Positions 36,494 to 48,022 of a stretch of 64,000 bases of DNA are shown here, in pieces. Numbering within the stretch: position 1 is the first letter of the stretch; every line of letters starts with the position of its first letter. The stretch is from Arachis hypogaea. Lineage: Eukaryota > Streptophyta > Magnoliopsida > Fabales > Fabaceae. The stretch lies in contig NC_092051.1 in assembly GCF_003086295.3 (NCBI RefSeq), forward strand, positions 14,934,810-14,998,809, read 5' to 3'. The translations under genes were made by a program, and so were the position numbers. The notes below the pieces were generated by a model that worked only from the letters and a program-made list of their open reading frames with translations, was not told the origin of the DNA and did no database searches.

Positions 36494-39400
36494 ATGGGGA
36501 AACTTTTCTGGCTTGCCATTGCGATTGCGATAGGACTTGTTTTAAGCAACTGGGTTCATGGCTTTCAAGGATATGAATATCACCACTTGAATGAAACAGA
36601 ACCCTCATTGCTGGAGGCTCATGAATCATCTTTGTTTCAGAGCAATACTCTCTTCGTGGGACTCACCCTTATTCATACTGCAGCTGCCAAAGGAGCAGGT
36701 ACACTTTCCACAATTTTTCTTTCTTTGTATGCATGCTAACACATACAACAACTGCGTCTGGCAGTGTGCTTGGATGGATCTTTACCTGCTTATCATTTGC
36801 ATCGGGGTTATGGATCAGGAGCAAACAGCTGGCTTATTAATTTAGAGGTTTCACTTCATTCATCTTTCTAATTCTTCTGCTAAGTTACATGAATTTACCG
36901 ATTGTGTTTGTGCAGGGAGGTGGATGGTGTAACAGCATTAGAACATGTGTTTATCGCAAGAGAACACGGCGTGGATCATCCACATTTATGGAAAAGGAGA
37001 TTCCTTTTACGGGAATACTGAGCAACAAAGCTGAAGAAAACCCAGGTCACCATTTAATTCAACTCAACCGCTCAAACTTTTTTGTATTAGCAGTGTAATC
37101 TGTTGCACTTGCACGTGGCTGCAGATTTTTTCAATTGGAACAGAGTAAAGATTCGTTATTGTGATGGAGCATCATTTACCGGTGATAGTGAAGACAAGGT
37201 AGTGTTTGATATACCAAGTGCATGTTTGTTTGCTTTATCTTGATTTAACAATAGCTCACTTGAAATTCATGTACTATCTCAGACAGCAGACCTACAATTC
37301 AGAGGACAGAGGATTTGGGCAGCCGCAATAGAAGATTTGATGTCCCAGGGAATGCGCTTTGCCGAGCAGGTTGTACTTGATATTAGAAAGAAATCATTGA
37401 CCAACACAAATGCTAAATTGTCTTTAACAAATAAATTTTAATAATTCATTTGTACAAATTCTAAAAAATATAAATGCAAACTGTATTAATTTATGTGTCT
37501 CTGTAAATATAAGTGCAAATTATTGCTGACCAGGACAAAAATGCTAATATTTACACTATTAGTTAAATATTGTTTCTTTCCATGTTATGTAACACTATAA
37601 GTCTATAACTAACTAATTTGGTTCAGGCTCTTCTCTCCGGATGCTCTGCTGGTGGCTTGGCTACTATCATACACTGCGACGAATTTCGCAACCTCTTTCC
37701 TAGGACCACCAGAGTGAAGTGTCTTAGTGATGCCGGATTGTTTCTTGATGCGTAAGTAATTGTTGTAGTAGTTTCCTGCTTTTAATGGCGTTTCCACCAT
37801 GCTTAATTATTTTTTTATTACAGAATTGATATATCTGGTGGCCATACCCTCAGAAATTTCTACACCGGTGTCGTAGGATTGCAGGTATCACATTAGCTAT
37901 GTGGAGACCAATGTATATGTACTATAGCATGAAAGCATAATGTGTTAAGAAATCACAATCTTAATCATTGTTCTTTTGTGAATTCAACTTGGAAAACCTT
38001 TCTTCAATGACAATTGTGATATGTTAAATGTTTTCAGGGAGCACAGAAGAATTTGCCCGAGATATGTACTAATCATCTTGACCCCACATCGGTAACTGTT
38101 GTTTTTCTTTTTCTCTTACCAATAGTTACTTAGACATATTGGTTTTCGTTGAGTTAATACTTAATTTAGTCTCCCAAATATAAGGTTAGATTTAAAATAA
38201 CTCCTAAAATTATAATTGATTCCGTTTGAATTCTAAAATTTACAATAGCAACTCGCGTTAGTTTTTGAACTAATCTTTGTCAATGTCATGTTAATTTTAC
38301 ACATTAATTTGTCACAATTTAGATTCTTCGCCTAGATTTTATATGATTGAGACCTACTAGAGCACTTAGAAATTTAATTGGCTTCTCAACATTCTCATGA
38401 AAACAATAATAACAAGTTCAATTTGTGAAATTTGGGAGTAGCTGTCTAGCTTATATGGACTCTAATAAATCTCATCATATAAAACCGGGACGAGAAATTC
38501 AAATCACAGCAAATTAGTGTACTAAATCAAACGCCATTAATAAAGATCAATTCAGCAATTAATTTGAATTACGATGATAAATTTTGAAGGACCAATTTGG
38601 GGCAACTGAAATTTTAAGGCTCAATTTGAGTCCAACCTCAAATTTCAAGAAACAAATTAAATATTAACTCGTTTTTCATTTGAAGGATTATGCTGAGTCT
38701 GTGTTCAATTGCTTTTTAAGTGCTTCTTCCCCCAGAACTTGATTGCGAGTGTTAGAACCCCGCTATTCATTCTCAATGCTGCTTATGATTCATGGCAGGT
38801 AAATCATATAATATCTATCTTTAAAGTTACTATTCATGAATTTGTTTATATGTGAAGATGATAACTGAGTTTGATGGTTTGATATATTTGATTCCACTGC
38901 TTAATATAAAAACATCTTTATATGGGTAATTACCTTAAATTAATTCTAGAAAGATCCATGCGTATATATATTTTGATCAGATCCAATCGAGTATAGCGCC
39001 TCCATCAGCAGATCCACATGGATATTGGCATGATTGCAGATTAAACTATGCTAAATGTACTACATCACAGATCCAATTTCTTCAAGGTGATCGATATAAA
39101 TATATTTACGAGAGAGAGAGAGATAGGTTGAGACTTGAGAGTTTGATTAAGAGTTTTGAGTGCGTATACAGGATTCAGGATTCACATGCTGAACATTATA
39201 AAAGAGTTCTCAAGATCATACAAGAATGGATTGTTCATCAATTCATGTTTCTCTCACTGCCAATCTGAGAGGCAGGACACATGGTTCGCTGAAAATTCTC
39301 CAATCGTGAAGAACAAGGTGAGAACCGAATCTAACAGTAATACATTGAGCTTATCATTAATTAATTAATTAATTAGCACGCATGGATGCAGGTAATTGCT

Positions 39401-39502
39401 GTGGCTGTTGGAGATTGGTATTTCGACCGCGCAGGTGTGAAGGTGATTGATTGTCCTTACCCTTGTGATAATACCTGTCACCATCTCGTATTCAGATCAT
39501 GA
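36494..39502 (+). CDS. Pectin acetylesterase (PAE/Notum family), twelve exons
   Basis: Secreted carbohydrate esterase (CE13) that removes acetyl groups from wall pectin. Exons: 36494-36698, 36765-36847, 36916-37045, 37125-37198, 37283-37369, 37627-37751, 37824-37884, 38038-38091, 38721-38798, 38981-39086, 39172-39317, 39392-39502. All introns are GT-AG; the sum is 1260 nt, 419 residues, typical of plant PAEs. [20 protein letters not shown] is a signal peptide or anchor. The oxyanion motif GGGW is at 97-100; the nucleophile Ser200 lies in GCSAGG; Asp296 in AAYDSW and His363 in NSCFSHCQ complete the triad. Conserved [13 protein letters not shown] and many cysteines are present. The ATG at 36494 is preferred over the GTG at 36479 because it begins the signal sequence. 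Intron 8 is enlarged (629 bp) by a MITE. Confidence 0.93.
38150..38670. mobile_element. About 520-bp MITE in intron 8 of the pectin acetylesterase gene
   Basis: The left arm TTGAGTTAATACTTAATTTAG and the inverted right arm (ending ...AATATTAACTC at 38670) match for tens of bases, with further arm similarity in CTAAAATT/AATTTTAAG words. Flanks TTTTCG and GTTTTTC are weakly similar. It occupies nearly all of intron 8 without touching the splice sites (donor 38092, acceptor 38719-38720). Confidence 0.7.
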
Positions 39503-39631
39503 CCCCAATTTCATTCTCATCATCTACATCAATTCAATTCTTGCCCAAATATTAATCAGCCAACAACATGTACCACATGATATAGATAGATACATTCACT
39601 ATTTGGAAGTCAATTTTAATAAGTCCTAAAT

Positions 39632-39635
<4 letters not shown>

Positions 39636-39696
<61 letters not shown>
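39636..39696. repeat. TA microsatellite
   Basis: Uninterrupted TA/AT run of about 60 bp, 135 bp after the pectin acetylesterase stop. Confidence 0.97.
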
Positions 39697-39699
<3 letters not shown>

Positions 39700-40998
39700 C
39701 ACATGTAAATATGGTCGAGAGAAACTTGTAAGGGATTATCAATAAGAGCTCTTTATGGCATTAGTAGGAGGAACAGTGGAATACAATTCTTGTGAGTTCT
39801 CATTTCTCAAAGCAAAGGTTGATGAAAATTTCAGAATCTAACTCTACAGGATCAAAAACGAGTATTTTCACATTTGTATGTACTTCAAAGAATTTGTGTC
39901 AATAAGGCTTCTTTATTTTGTTTCATAAGAATGGTAAGTACGGGTTTCAAATGTTGGTAGTATGAAAAATTCTAAATATTATTTAGTAATTATTTGAGGC
40001 ACATATCATTCATGTCTCTGTATCTCCATTGGCCAAGATCAGATCAACTTCTTTTTTGAGTTTATAGATTCTGTCCCAGCTAACAAGGTGAGTTGTCCTT
40101 GTTTATGTCTCCAGATAAAATTCCCACAAATTTTGTTAATTTTATCACAAACATTAATTAGAATTTTGGTAGTATATATATATGCATGATAAAAGTGTGA
40201 AGAAAATCCAAATCAATTTAGAAGCAAGATGATCAAATTGTGGCTTCATATACAAGTGGTAGAAGTTTGAACAAAGATTGTTGGTCAAGATTGTTTTAAG
40301 TAAAGTTATCATCACTTTTTTCTTTGTCATATTTTATAACGAAGTATTTATGTTTGTTGTATTAGTAGATGTAGACATTAAGATAAACATGGTAATTCCT
40401 TTATAATTTGTATCAATTTTGTTCATCCACTTCCACCCTCCCTTAGCTTACTTACTCTTCTATTACCTAACACATAGAAGGAATAGTTGCCGATTGAGTT
40501 AGAATAATATGACCGGATAGAGTTAAAATTCTAGTCTTCCCACCCCTTCAGTCAATCAGTTATAAATTGATGGATGAGGATCTTCTAAAATAAAAAAAAT
40601 TAGTAAAATGATAAAATAAAATTAAAATAATGAGATATATATTTTTAAAAAATTATAAATTAATGATAATTAACTCTATATTTTATTACTTTAGCAACTT
40701 TTTTATTTTAGAGGATCCATATATCTCTCTAAGCAACTCACTTGAACATTTTTTGAGGAAAATTCTGATTGTTTTGATATAGTGCAAAAATTTGAAGAAT
40801 GTTTTTAATCACTGTAAATAGCCTGGCTAGTGCAAGTTTAGTTTTATTTTTTTTTTTTTTTAAGATGAGATTATTTTCCATGTATAAAATAAAGACATAC
40901 TAAAAAAGAGTAATACTAAAAAATATTACTAGAGTCTAGAGGAGGAAATACTCCGTATTCTTAACCTTCCATAGAAGATGGGAAAAATTTTATTATGT

Positions 40999-41007
40999 TT
41001 TAATATA
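40999..41007. repeat. 9-bp target-site duplication, left copy (TTTAATATA)
   Basis: Exact match to 46567-46575 across the MULE element. Confidence 0.9.
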
Positions 41008-41182
41008 GGGAGACATTTAGATAAAGTCGCTGAAAACGTCTTTTTATAAAGATGTTTTTTAATAATTAAAATTTAACATATATAATCGATTAAATCGTGT
41101 TATTTTTGTCAAAATTAGACTAAACAAATTGATTTGACCGAAAAATGATGAATCAAATCTTGAACTGGTCTAAATTAATATT
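41008..41182 (+). repeat. MULE left terminal inverted repeat
   Basis: Inverted partner of 46390-46566; I estimate roughly 85% identity by eye, with small indels. Confidence 0.88.
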
Positions 41183-41319
41183 ATTTTTTATAGAAAATGA
41201 TTACAATATTCTATTATAGAAAATGACTAAAATACTTCTATTATATATATTAATTTTTAGAATCCTAAATTTTAGTCATTTATTTTTCTATCGTAGGGTT
41301 AGGATTTAGAATTTTTAAA

Positions 41320-41322
<3 letters not shown>

Positions 41323-41358
<36 letters not shown>
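41323..41358. repeat. TA microsatellite
   Basis: TA run of about 36 bp inside the MULE element. Confidence 0.95.
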
Positions 41359-41363
<5 letters not shown>

Positions 41364-41576
41364 ATAGTATTTTAATCATTTTCTATAATAAAGGTATTGT
41401 AGTCATTTTTTTACTAGCGGCTCAACAGGCATTGTCGTGCCTGTTCAGCCGCTTTTCTATTGAGTTAAAAAAATATTTTTATATTTTTATTTTTAAAATT
41501 ATAAATTTAATATCAATAATTAAAAAATAAATTAAAAAGATAAAATAAATAAATTTAAGTTAAAAAATAAAAAAAT

Positions 41577-42590
41577 TGTTATTATTATGTGTAACAAAGT
41601 CAAAATAAAAATTTATTAACATTAGTTATAAATTAGTTATTTATATATTAAATTTATTTATTTTCTTATTCTTATTTAATTTGAAATAAATTTAAAAATT
41701 TATATTCATATTCAAACCATTCTTTTTTTTATACATAATTCTAATAGATAAAAAATTATTTCTTTAATCTTATATTGAACATTTTTAATTATCTTTAATT
41801 TTATTATTATTTCAAAATTATTAATTTTTATTTTGATTATATCATCTCATCATATTATACACTATTATTTTCTCTTATTATTTTTTTATATGTATAACTA
41901 TTATTATCTCACTGTCACTATTATGTTGCCTTGTTTTATTCTTCTTTTTTGTTTTCTTCTTCTATTAACCCCGATCGCAATCAATTACCACCATATCATA
42001 TTATCATGATCGCATCTCTCATTTTTGTTTATCACTTTGATCCATACATATCCATTGTGTTAACTTTTAAGTTGTTAAAGATTTGTTAAAAGAATTATTT
42101 TTTTGTTTGATTTAGATATCTAGATGTATAACTATTATAAAGATACTTATTTTTTATACTTACTTGTTAAGTCATATTTTATCATTTTAAAAAAAAATTA
42201 AGATATCAAGCATTTAAAAATTTGTATAGAATAATTAAATAAAAAATAAAAAAAAATTATTAATTATTTAATTTTTTTAATATATAAAATAATTGAATTT
42301 AAATTAATTTAGGTATAATACTAAAATCATTATGTTACTATGTGTAACAATAAAGATAAAAATTTATAAATATTTGTAAATTTATTTATTTTTCAATTAT
42401 ATTTAATTTGAAGCAGTTATAAAAATTTATATTTAAATAACTCTTTCTCTCGCATATTTTTAATAACTAAAAAATTTTTATTTCTTATAATTTTATATTC
42501 AACATTTTAAATTATCTTTAGTCTTATTATTCTTTTAGAATTTTTAATTTTTGTTTTTATTACTCTTTTTTCTTATCTTTATCTATCTAC
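41577..42590 (+). repeat. Diverged internal direct duplication in the MULE
   Basis: Block 41577-41895 and block 42320-42590 share the same order of phrases: TATGTGTAACAA, TAAATTTATTTATTTT, TATTTAATTTGAA, AAAAATTTATATT, then AACATTTT-AATTATCTTTA and CTTATTATT. Non-coding. Confidence 0.6.
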
Positions 42591-43629
42591 ATATACTTCA
42601 CCACCACTCTTATATTAGTTTGTTCTCTCTTCCTTCCTTAGTTTTTATTCTCTTTCTATCTTCTCTTCAATCGAAATTAGTTACCAATATATATTAATTC
42701 ATAATTATTACACTAAGAAGTGAATACTACTTTAAAGATAAAAGTTAAAAAAAAAATCGCGTAACTCTTATCTGTATCATCTACACTCTTATAAATATAA
42801 CAAATGAGTAAATTTAACTTTTTTTTATTATGAGTTTTTTTATTATCTAATACATTCAAAGTCACATATTCATTTATGATAAAAAGTTAAAAATTAAAGT
42901 TAAATGACATTAGTACTTTTGGGTTTAATAAAATTAAAATAAAATACAAAAATAAGGATAAAAATAAAAAAATAGATGACTCTAGAAAAGGATAATGTTA
43001 AATTTTATGTCGTTATGTATGAGAACAGTGATTTATTTTATTATATTTATTTTTGTACCAAATAACAAAAGAATTAAATTTTATGTCTATTTTTTATTAC
43101 TTATGTTACTTATTTATAATTGTTTAAATTATACTCTATAGTCATTAAGTGCTGTTTTCTTCCAACAAAAAAATAGTTACGAAGTCATTTTCATTTTTTT
43201 ATAGGAGTACATCCATTATATCATGATTTTAATAATTAATATAAAATTTAAAAAATTAAATAAATATATATTTATTTTTATTATATTCAAGAATGAATTA
43301 TATATATTCCTATAGTCAAGAAATAAACTTAACTTATTCTACAATAAATAATTTTTTAATCATCAAATTTATAAAGAATATCTCATCTTTTTATTTATCC
43401 TAAAAGTTAAACATTAAAACTAATGTTAATACCTTTTTATTAACAGAACTAAAATAAAACATAAAAACAAAACTTGAATAAAAATAAAAATACAAAATTT
43501 TGAATTCCAAAATATAAAATGATTATAAGATAAAAAAATTACTTAAATATAATTTCTATAAAATACTCCACTAATAAATTCAGATAAATGAATATTATAT
43601 GTAAAATGAATCCTCATATATTAGTACAA

Positions 43630-44205
43630 AAATTATTCTGTGTAATTTTTTTCAAAAAATATTGTTCTGATAAACTATTTTACTTTTATTCTTTTAAAAG
43701 CATATCCATAATAAAACAAATCCACATGAATAATTTACATCCAATAGAAAACTCTTATAAAGTTGGTGTGAAAAATTGTGTGAAAGTGTTTTTTATTCAA
43801 CGTAACTGATGGATGTATGGGAGAAATTTTTTTAATAATAAATTTCTCTAGGATTATATTAGAACTTAATTTAGATGCCAATTAACCTTATATACTGTGT
43901 AAGTACCTAAAGTATATTAGAAGAGTATGATAAGAGAAAAATTATTTTGTGTAAATTTATTTTTTTATAAATTGTCCCTATTGAATTATTTTATTTTTAT
44001 TCTTTAAAAATATATTCAAATAAAAAAATTCTGCAATAATAATTTACATCCAATACAAAAATCTTAATTAAATTACTATAAAAAAATAAATATAAAATTT
44101 TTTATTTAACGTAACTAATGAAAGAATTTTTTAATAATAAACTTTTTTTTAGAAACAATATTAGAACTTAAATTTAGATATCAATTATTCTTATATTAGG
44201 TTTTA
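43630..44205 (+). repeat. Second internal direct duplication in the MULE
   Basis: Block 43630-43910 and block 43940-44205 both contain AATAATTTACATCCAATA, a TTTTATTTAACGTAACT-like phrase, TTTTTTAATAATAAA and ATTAGAACTTAA...TTTAGAT in order. The short ORF at 43588-43809 lies within copy 1 and is not conserved in copy 2. Confidence 0.6.
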
Positions 44206-44699
44206 TGTTATATCTAAATAAAGTGAGAAGGGTGTAAGAAAAGATGAATAAGAAAAGAAAAAAAGTTTTCTATTATATAGTAACAGTAATATGAGATGAT
44301 AGATAGTAGGAGAGAAAAGAGATAATTATAGAAGTTGCGTGATTGTGAATTAATGAGATAAGAGAGAAATTGAATATATGTGATAAGAGAAAAGATGAGG
44401 TAGTGGAAGTCTTTTAATGTAGAATAACTGACATACATATAGTGGGATAGAAGGAAGGGCAAAATTGGAAAAGAATTTTGAATACCAAACCCATGTATTG
44501 GCATTATATATTGTTATAGATAATTTTTTTTAGAAATAAGTAATTCGTGAATATAAAAATTATATTAAACTGGTAGTATAATAATTATAATAAAAATAGT
44601 AAATTTATCAATTTAAATTTATGTAGCGAAGAAATTGCCACTTCTGATATATCTATTTTTTAGAAGGAAAAATATAAAAAAATATCGAAATTATCAACT

Positions 44700-45690
44700 A
44701 ATTTTTTTTGTTATACAGTGAAAAAATTTAAGTTTTAATTATATTATTAAACATATATCTAATGCAATTTTTTTTATAATGATACGGCGCGAGAACATTT
44801 TATTTATTCTTATAATAATATTATTTAGGACAATAATAGAAGATTTATTGAATCAAAATTTATGAAAAAATAAATTACTATTAATTAAATAAATATACAG
44901 GAGTCCTATCCATATTTATTACCATTCGATCTATTACTTGAATCAGTTTCGCTTTTATTATAAGTATCTAAATATTTAAAAAATATTAAATTAACATGAA
45001 AATAATGTATGCTGAGAATTTAAGAGTATATTCGGTAGATAAATTACAAATAAATAGTACTAAGAGTACAGTAACATAGAGATATTGTAGAAATAATTCA
45101 AATTAAATAGAAAACTAAATTATAAAAAAAAAGTTTAAAAAAATATACCAGAATTATCTATTATAAGTTTTTTTGTTACAGAGTCAAAGTTTAATAACAA
45201 ATATATTATTAAACATTGAATATATATATATATTTTTCTTAGAATAATACAGTTATAAAAATTTTATATTTGTATGATATTATATTAAAAGATTATTAAA
45301 CTATTTAATAATTGAGATTATAATGATGTAAAGTACATTAAGACAATATAATAATATCTATAATAATATTATTTAGGCTAATAATAAAAGATTTATTGAA
45401 TCAAAATTTAAGAAAAAATAAATTATTATTAATTAAATAAATATAAATATATAGGATTTCTACCCATATTTGGACCATTTGGTATATTACTTGAACCAGC
45501 TCCGGTGTTATTGTGAGTATCTGTATATGTAAAAAAATTCATTATTAAGATGAAAATAATGTAATTTGATAATTTAAGGGTACACTCAAGAAATAAATTA
45601 TACATAATTGGTACGTACTAAGAGTCCAGTAACATAGATATATCGTAAAAAATAATCCATATTAAATGATAAACTAACAACATAAATTTA
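44700..45690 (+). repeat. Third internal direct duplication in the MULE
   Basis: Blocks of about 44700-45110 and 45160-45680 are colinear; shared phrases include AATAATATTATTTAGG, AAGATTTATTGAATCAAAATTTA, ATATTACTTGAA, AAGAGT(A/C)CAGTAACATAGA. On the minus strand each holds a short open stretch of about 15 codons (DSSNRSNG-like and GSSNIPNG-like), suggesting a duplicated exon fragment. Confidence 0.6.
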
Positions 45691-45729
45691 TTAATGGGAA
45701 GTATAACTTAGAGTACCTGATACAGAGTA

Positions 45730-45945
45730 TTATTGAGGGGGTATATTTGTGATATCTTGTAATGGTGTTGCCATGTTAGTTGGTCCACTTGATGTATCGA
45801 TTTGTTTTCCTCGTTTAATACTATCTTGGTAACTGGCACGCCTTCTGGCAAGGTGTTGCTGCCTCTGTTCTTCACTCATATTTTGTCTTCGTTGTCTGGC
45901 ATAGTCTTGCCAAGTTCGTCGACCACTTCCACGTGAATCTTCCAT
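45730..45945 (-). CDS. Small basic ORF (71 codons) inside the MULE, possibly a captured exon
   Basis: Starts ATGGAAGATTCACG and encodes a strongly basic protein with a RRTWQDYARQRRQNMSEEQR core followed by a second ARRRASYQ stretch and the tail PLQDITNIPPQ. Its composition is unlike the surrounding AT sequence, which suggests it derives from a real exon. The pattern of short RxRR repeats around MSEEQRQ reminds me of N-terminal parts of plant Helitron-type or other transposon-encoded proteins, but this is a loose resemblance. It stops at TGA just after the IPPQ motif; neighbouring minus-strand stretches (GSSNIPNG) may be further exons. Function unknown. Confidence 0.45.
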   Translation of the reverse strand: MEDSRGSGRRTWQDYARQRRQNMSEEQRQQHLARRRASYQDSIKRGKQIDTSSGPTNMATPLQDITNIPPQ

Positions 45946-46389
45946 TGGTATGTTGTCAACTGTAATTAATCAAAGAAACATGTAAAAATAGTTTTACACT
46001 TTTATTTAATGACAAAAAATAAATTACAGTAGGTTTTACATTTATATTTAGGCGAAGTGAGAAGAATGCAGGAGAAGATGGAGGAGAAATGAAGGAAATT
46101 TTTTCTATTATGGAGTAACCAGTGAAGTGAGAGAGATTAAGAAGAGAAATTGGTATCCTATTAGTTATTATAGATGAAGATGAAGATTAAGTAGTGCAAA
46201 TTCTGTAACTGATGCAGTAACGTGATGTGAGAGAAATTAACAGGAGAAGTTATATTGACATGAAGGTGAATGAAAATGAAGTAGTGAAATTCTGTAACTA
46301 GAAGTAAGTTATTAAAAAGGATAAAAATGAAAAAAAAATATTGGACACAAAAATGGGTTTTCCCATTATATATTGTTATAGATAAAAAA

Positions 46390-46566
46390 AATATTAATAT
46401 AGACCAGTTCAAATTTTATTCACCATTTTTTTGATTAAATCAATTTATCTAATCTAATTTTAACAAAAATAACATGATTTATAATTGATTATATATATTA
46501 AATTTTAATTATTAAAAAACATCTTTTAAAAAAAATGTTTTAGGCGTCTTTATCTGAGTGGCTCCC
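46390..46566 (-). repeat. MULE right terminal inverted repeat
   Basis: Reverse-complement partner of 41008-41182; ends GGCTCCC at 46566 followed by the TTTAATATA duplication. Confidence 0.88.
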
Positions 46567-46575
46567 TTTAATATA
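46567..46575. repeat. 9-bp target-site duplication, right copy (TTTAATATA)
   Basis: Exact match to 40999-41007. Confidence 0.9.
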
Positions 46576-47014
46576 TTGAAAACTTTGTTAAGAGGTGTTT
46601 AGTTCGTTATTTAACTAATTAATACGTATTGATACCATAAAAAAATGAACCAGTAAAATATTATCACAAAAATTATATTATCTTAGTCAATATTTATTTT
46701 TTATCTTTTTTGCAAAGTTATTATATTATTATGTATAACCTATAAAATACGAACACTTTATTAAGTTAATGTGTTTGTGTATTATATACATTCTAAACAT
46801 AATATTTGGCTAATACTCGTATTTTTTTATCTTAACAAAAACAAAAAATATTTTTTTACATATTTAAATATATTTAAATATTATCATGTGTTAGTTGTGT
46901 TTAATCTCATTTTTAACTTATATCTTTAAAATAAATTTATACATAATATATTATTATTTATTAATGTAAAAATATTATTTTAGATACTTTATATTATTGT
47001 TTACCAAATGATCT
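46576..47014. other. AT-rich spacer between the MULE and the CACTA element
   Basis: I looked for a CACTACAAGAAA-type terminus here and found none, so the left end of the CACTA element is missing, mutated beyond recognition or not at this place. Confidence 0.5.
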
Positions 47015-47200
47015 CATTTTACAGCGGTTTTTCGATAACCGCTGCGAAATGTACCTGTTTTGTAGCGATTCTTGTGTCGGTTTTAGAGGACGCTACCAAA
47101 TAATCTCATTTTGCAGCGGTTTTTCTATAACCGCCGTAAAATGTACAATTGTTGAATACATTGATACTCGTTTTGCAGCGGTTTTTTTTTAATCGCTGCA
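47015..47200. repeat. CACTA left subterminal repeats
   Basis: Three hairpin-like units: ACAGCGGTTTTTCGATAACC (47022), GCAGCGGTTTTTCTATAACC (about 47114) and GCAGCGGTTTTTTTTTAATC (about 47177), each followed by a GC(T)GC complement. The first two sit in a tandem duplication of about 90 bp that begins ACCAAAT(G/A)ATCTCATTTT. Such motifs bind the TNP1-like protein in En/Spm elements. Confidence 0.8.
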
Positions 47201-47564
47201 ATATTATTTTTAACTTGGAAATTTTTTTTTGTATAAACATTATTGCCGTCTTAAAACTATTCTAGTCCTCGCTATTTATTTTACTGAAAAAACGTTTCAA
47301 ATACTGCAACTTAATGCATTAAATAAATTTTTATTTTTTTGTTACATAAAAAATAATTCATTAATTAAAAAAATATTTATAAATGAATAACTAAAAATAA
47401 ACTTACGAATCAGGTTTTCTCTTATACTATTAGTCATTTTGAGTTTGTATTCAACCATAAATGCTAACATAAAAATCAAGTGAACGTCCGAATTCATAAA
47501 CTCAAAACAAAGTTTAATAGAGCATAAAAATCAGAATTACTAAAGTAGACAAACAAGTTTTGAG

Positions 47565-47900
47565 TCAAAATTTCTCATCAACATCGTATTGACCTGGCCA
47601 GAAATACTCTGTCAGAAATCCGCTGCAGTGACGTGATAATGGATCTGATAAGTCATCTCCAAACCATGGCAATTTGTTCAGATCGAAACCCCTTTTTGCA
47701 ACACGTACGACATCTTCTCTATGTTGGGTGTTTAAAGTTTCATTGTCTTCTGGAACCTTATTGAGCTCAACATCCCTGGAGATGTCATATCCACCGGAGA
47801 AGATAGCATCTAAATCGTCTTCTGAATTAGTGTCTGCTCCATCTAGAGTGTCAGCAACTATTTCGCTTGAATATTCAGTTGACACTGTATATATGAACAT
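47565..47900 (-). CDS. Acidic hypothetical exon(s) in CACTA cargo
   Basis: A 111-codon open frame. The likely exon begins after an acceptor (TATACAG) at about 47884 with VSTEYSSEIVADTLDG. It is acidic and contains ELNKVPEDNE and GFDLNKLPWFGDD, and ends YDVDEKF with a TGA stop. Base composition is higher in GC than the surroundings, as for the transposase exons. It lies downstream of the decarboxylase fragment on the same strand and may be the last exon of the same chimeric transcript. I do not recognise the family; the paired LNK-P motifs might be a diagnostic for a search. Confidence 0.4.
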   Translation of the reverse strand: MFIYTVSTEYSSEIVADTLDGADTNSEDDLDAIFSGGYDISRDVELNKVPEDNETLNTQHREDVVRVAKRGFDLNKLPWFGDDLSDPLSRHCSGFLTEYFWPGQYDVDEKF

Positions 47901-48022
47901 GCAACCAACAACATATAAATCTACTTAAAAGATACTGATAACTTCCAGGTCATTACCTAGTTATTAAGGAAAAAAATTGCGAAATTATGGAAAGAGGACT
48001 TTCAAAATTAACAAATACAAAA

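Larger units (their letters stand above)
39503..41007. other. 3' flank of the pectin acetylesterase gene
   Basis: Likely 3' UTR, then a TA microsatellite (39636-39696) and AT-rich sequence. No gene was found. Confidence 0.5.
41008..46566. mobile_element. Non-autonomous Mutator-like (MULE) element, 5.56 kb
   Basis: Terminal inverted repeats of about 175 bp (41008-41182 and 46390-46566) start GGGAGACATTTAGATAAAG on the left and, in reverse complement, GGGAGCCACTCAGATAAAG on the right. They stay clearly alignable through AAGATGTTTTTTAATAATTA to CTGGTCTA. The element is flanked by a perfect 9-bp duplication TTTAATATA (40999-41007, 46567-46575). Long TIRs plus a 9-bp duplication are the signature of the Mutator superfamily. 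No MURA transposase, zinc finger or SWIM domain could be seen. The interior is very AT-rich and made of diverged direct duplications. One small basic ORF lies near the right end. Confidence 0.88.

Noticed and set aside
47015..47200. CRISPR-like repeat/spacer pattern of GCAGCGGTT units
   Set aside because: This is a plant nuclear sequence; the units are irregularly spaced, inverted and tied to CACTA genes, so they are subterminal transposon repeats.
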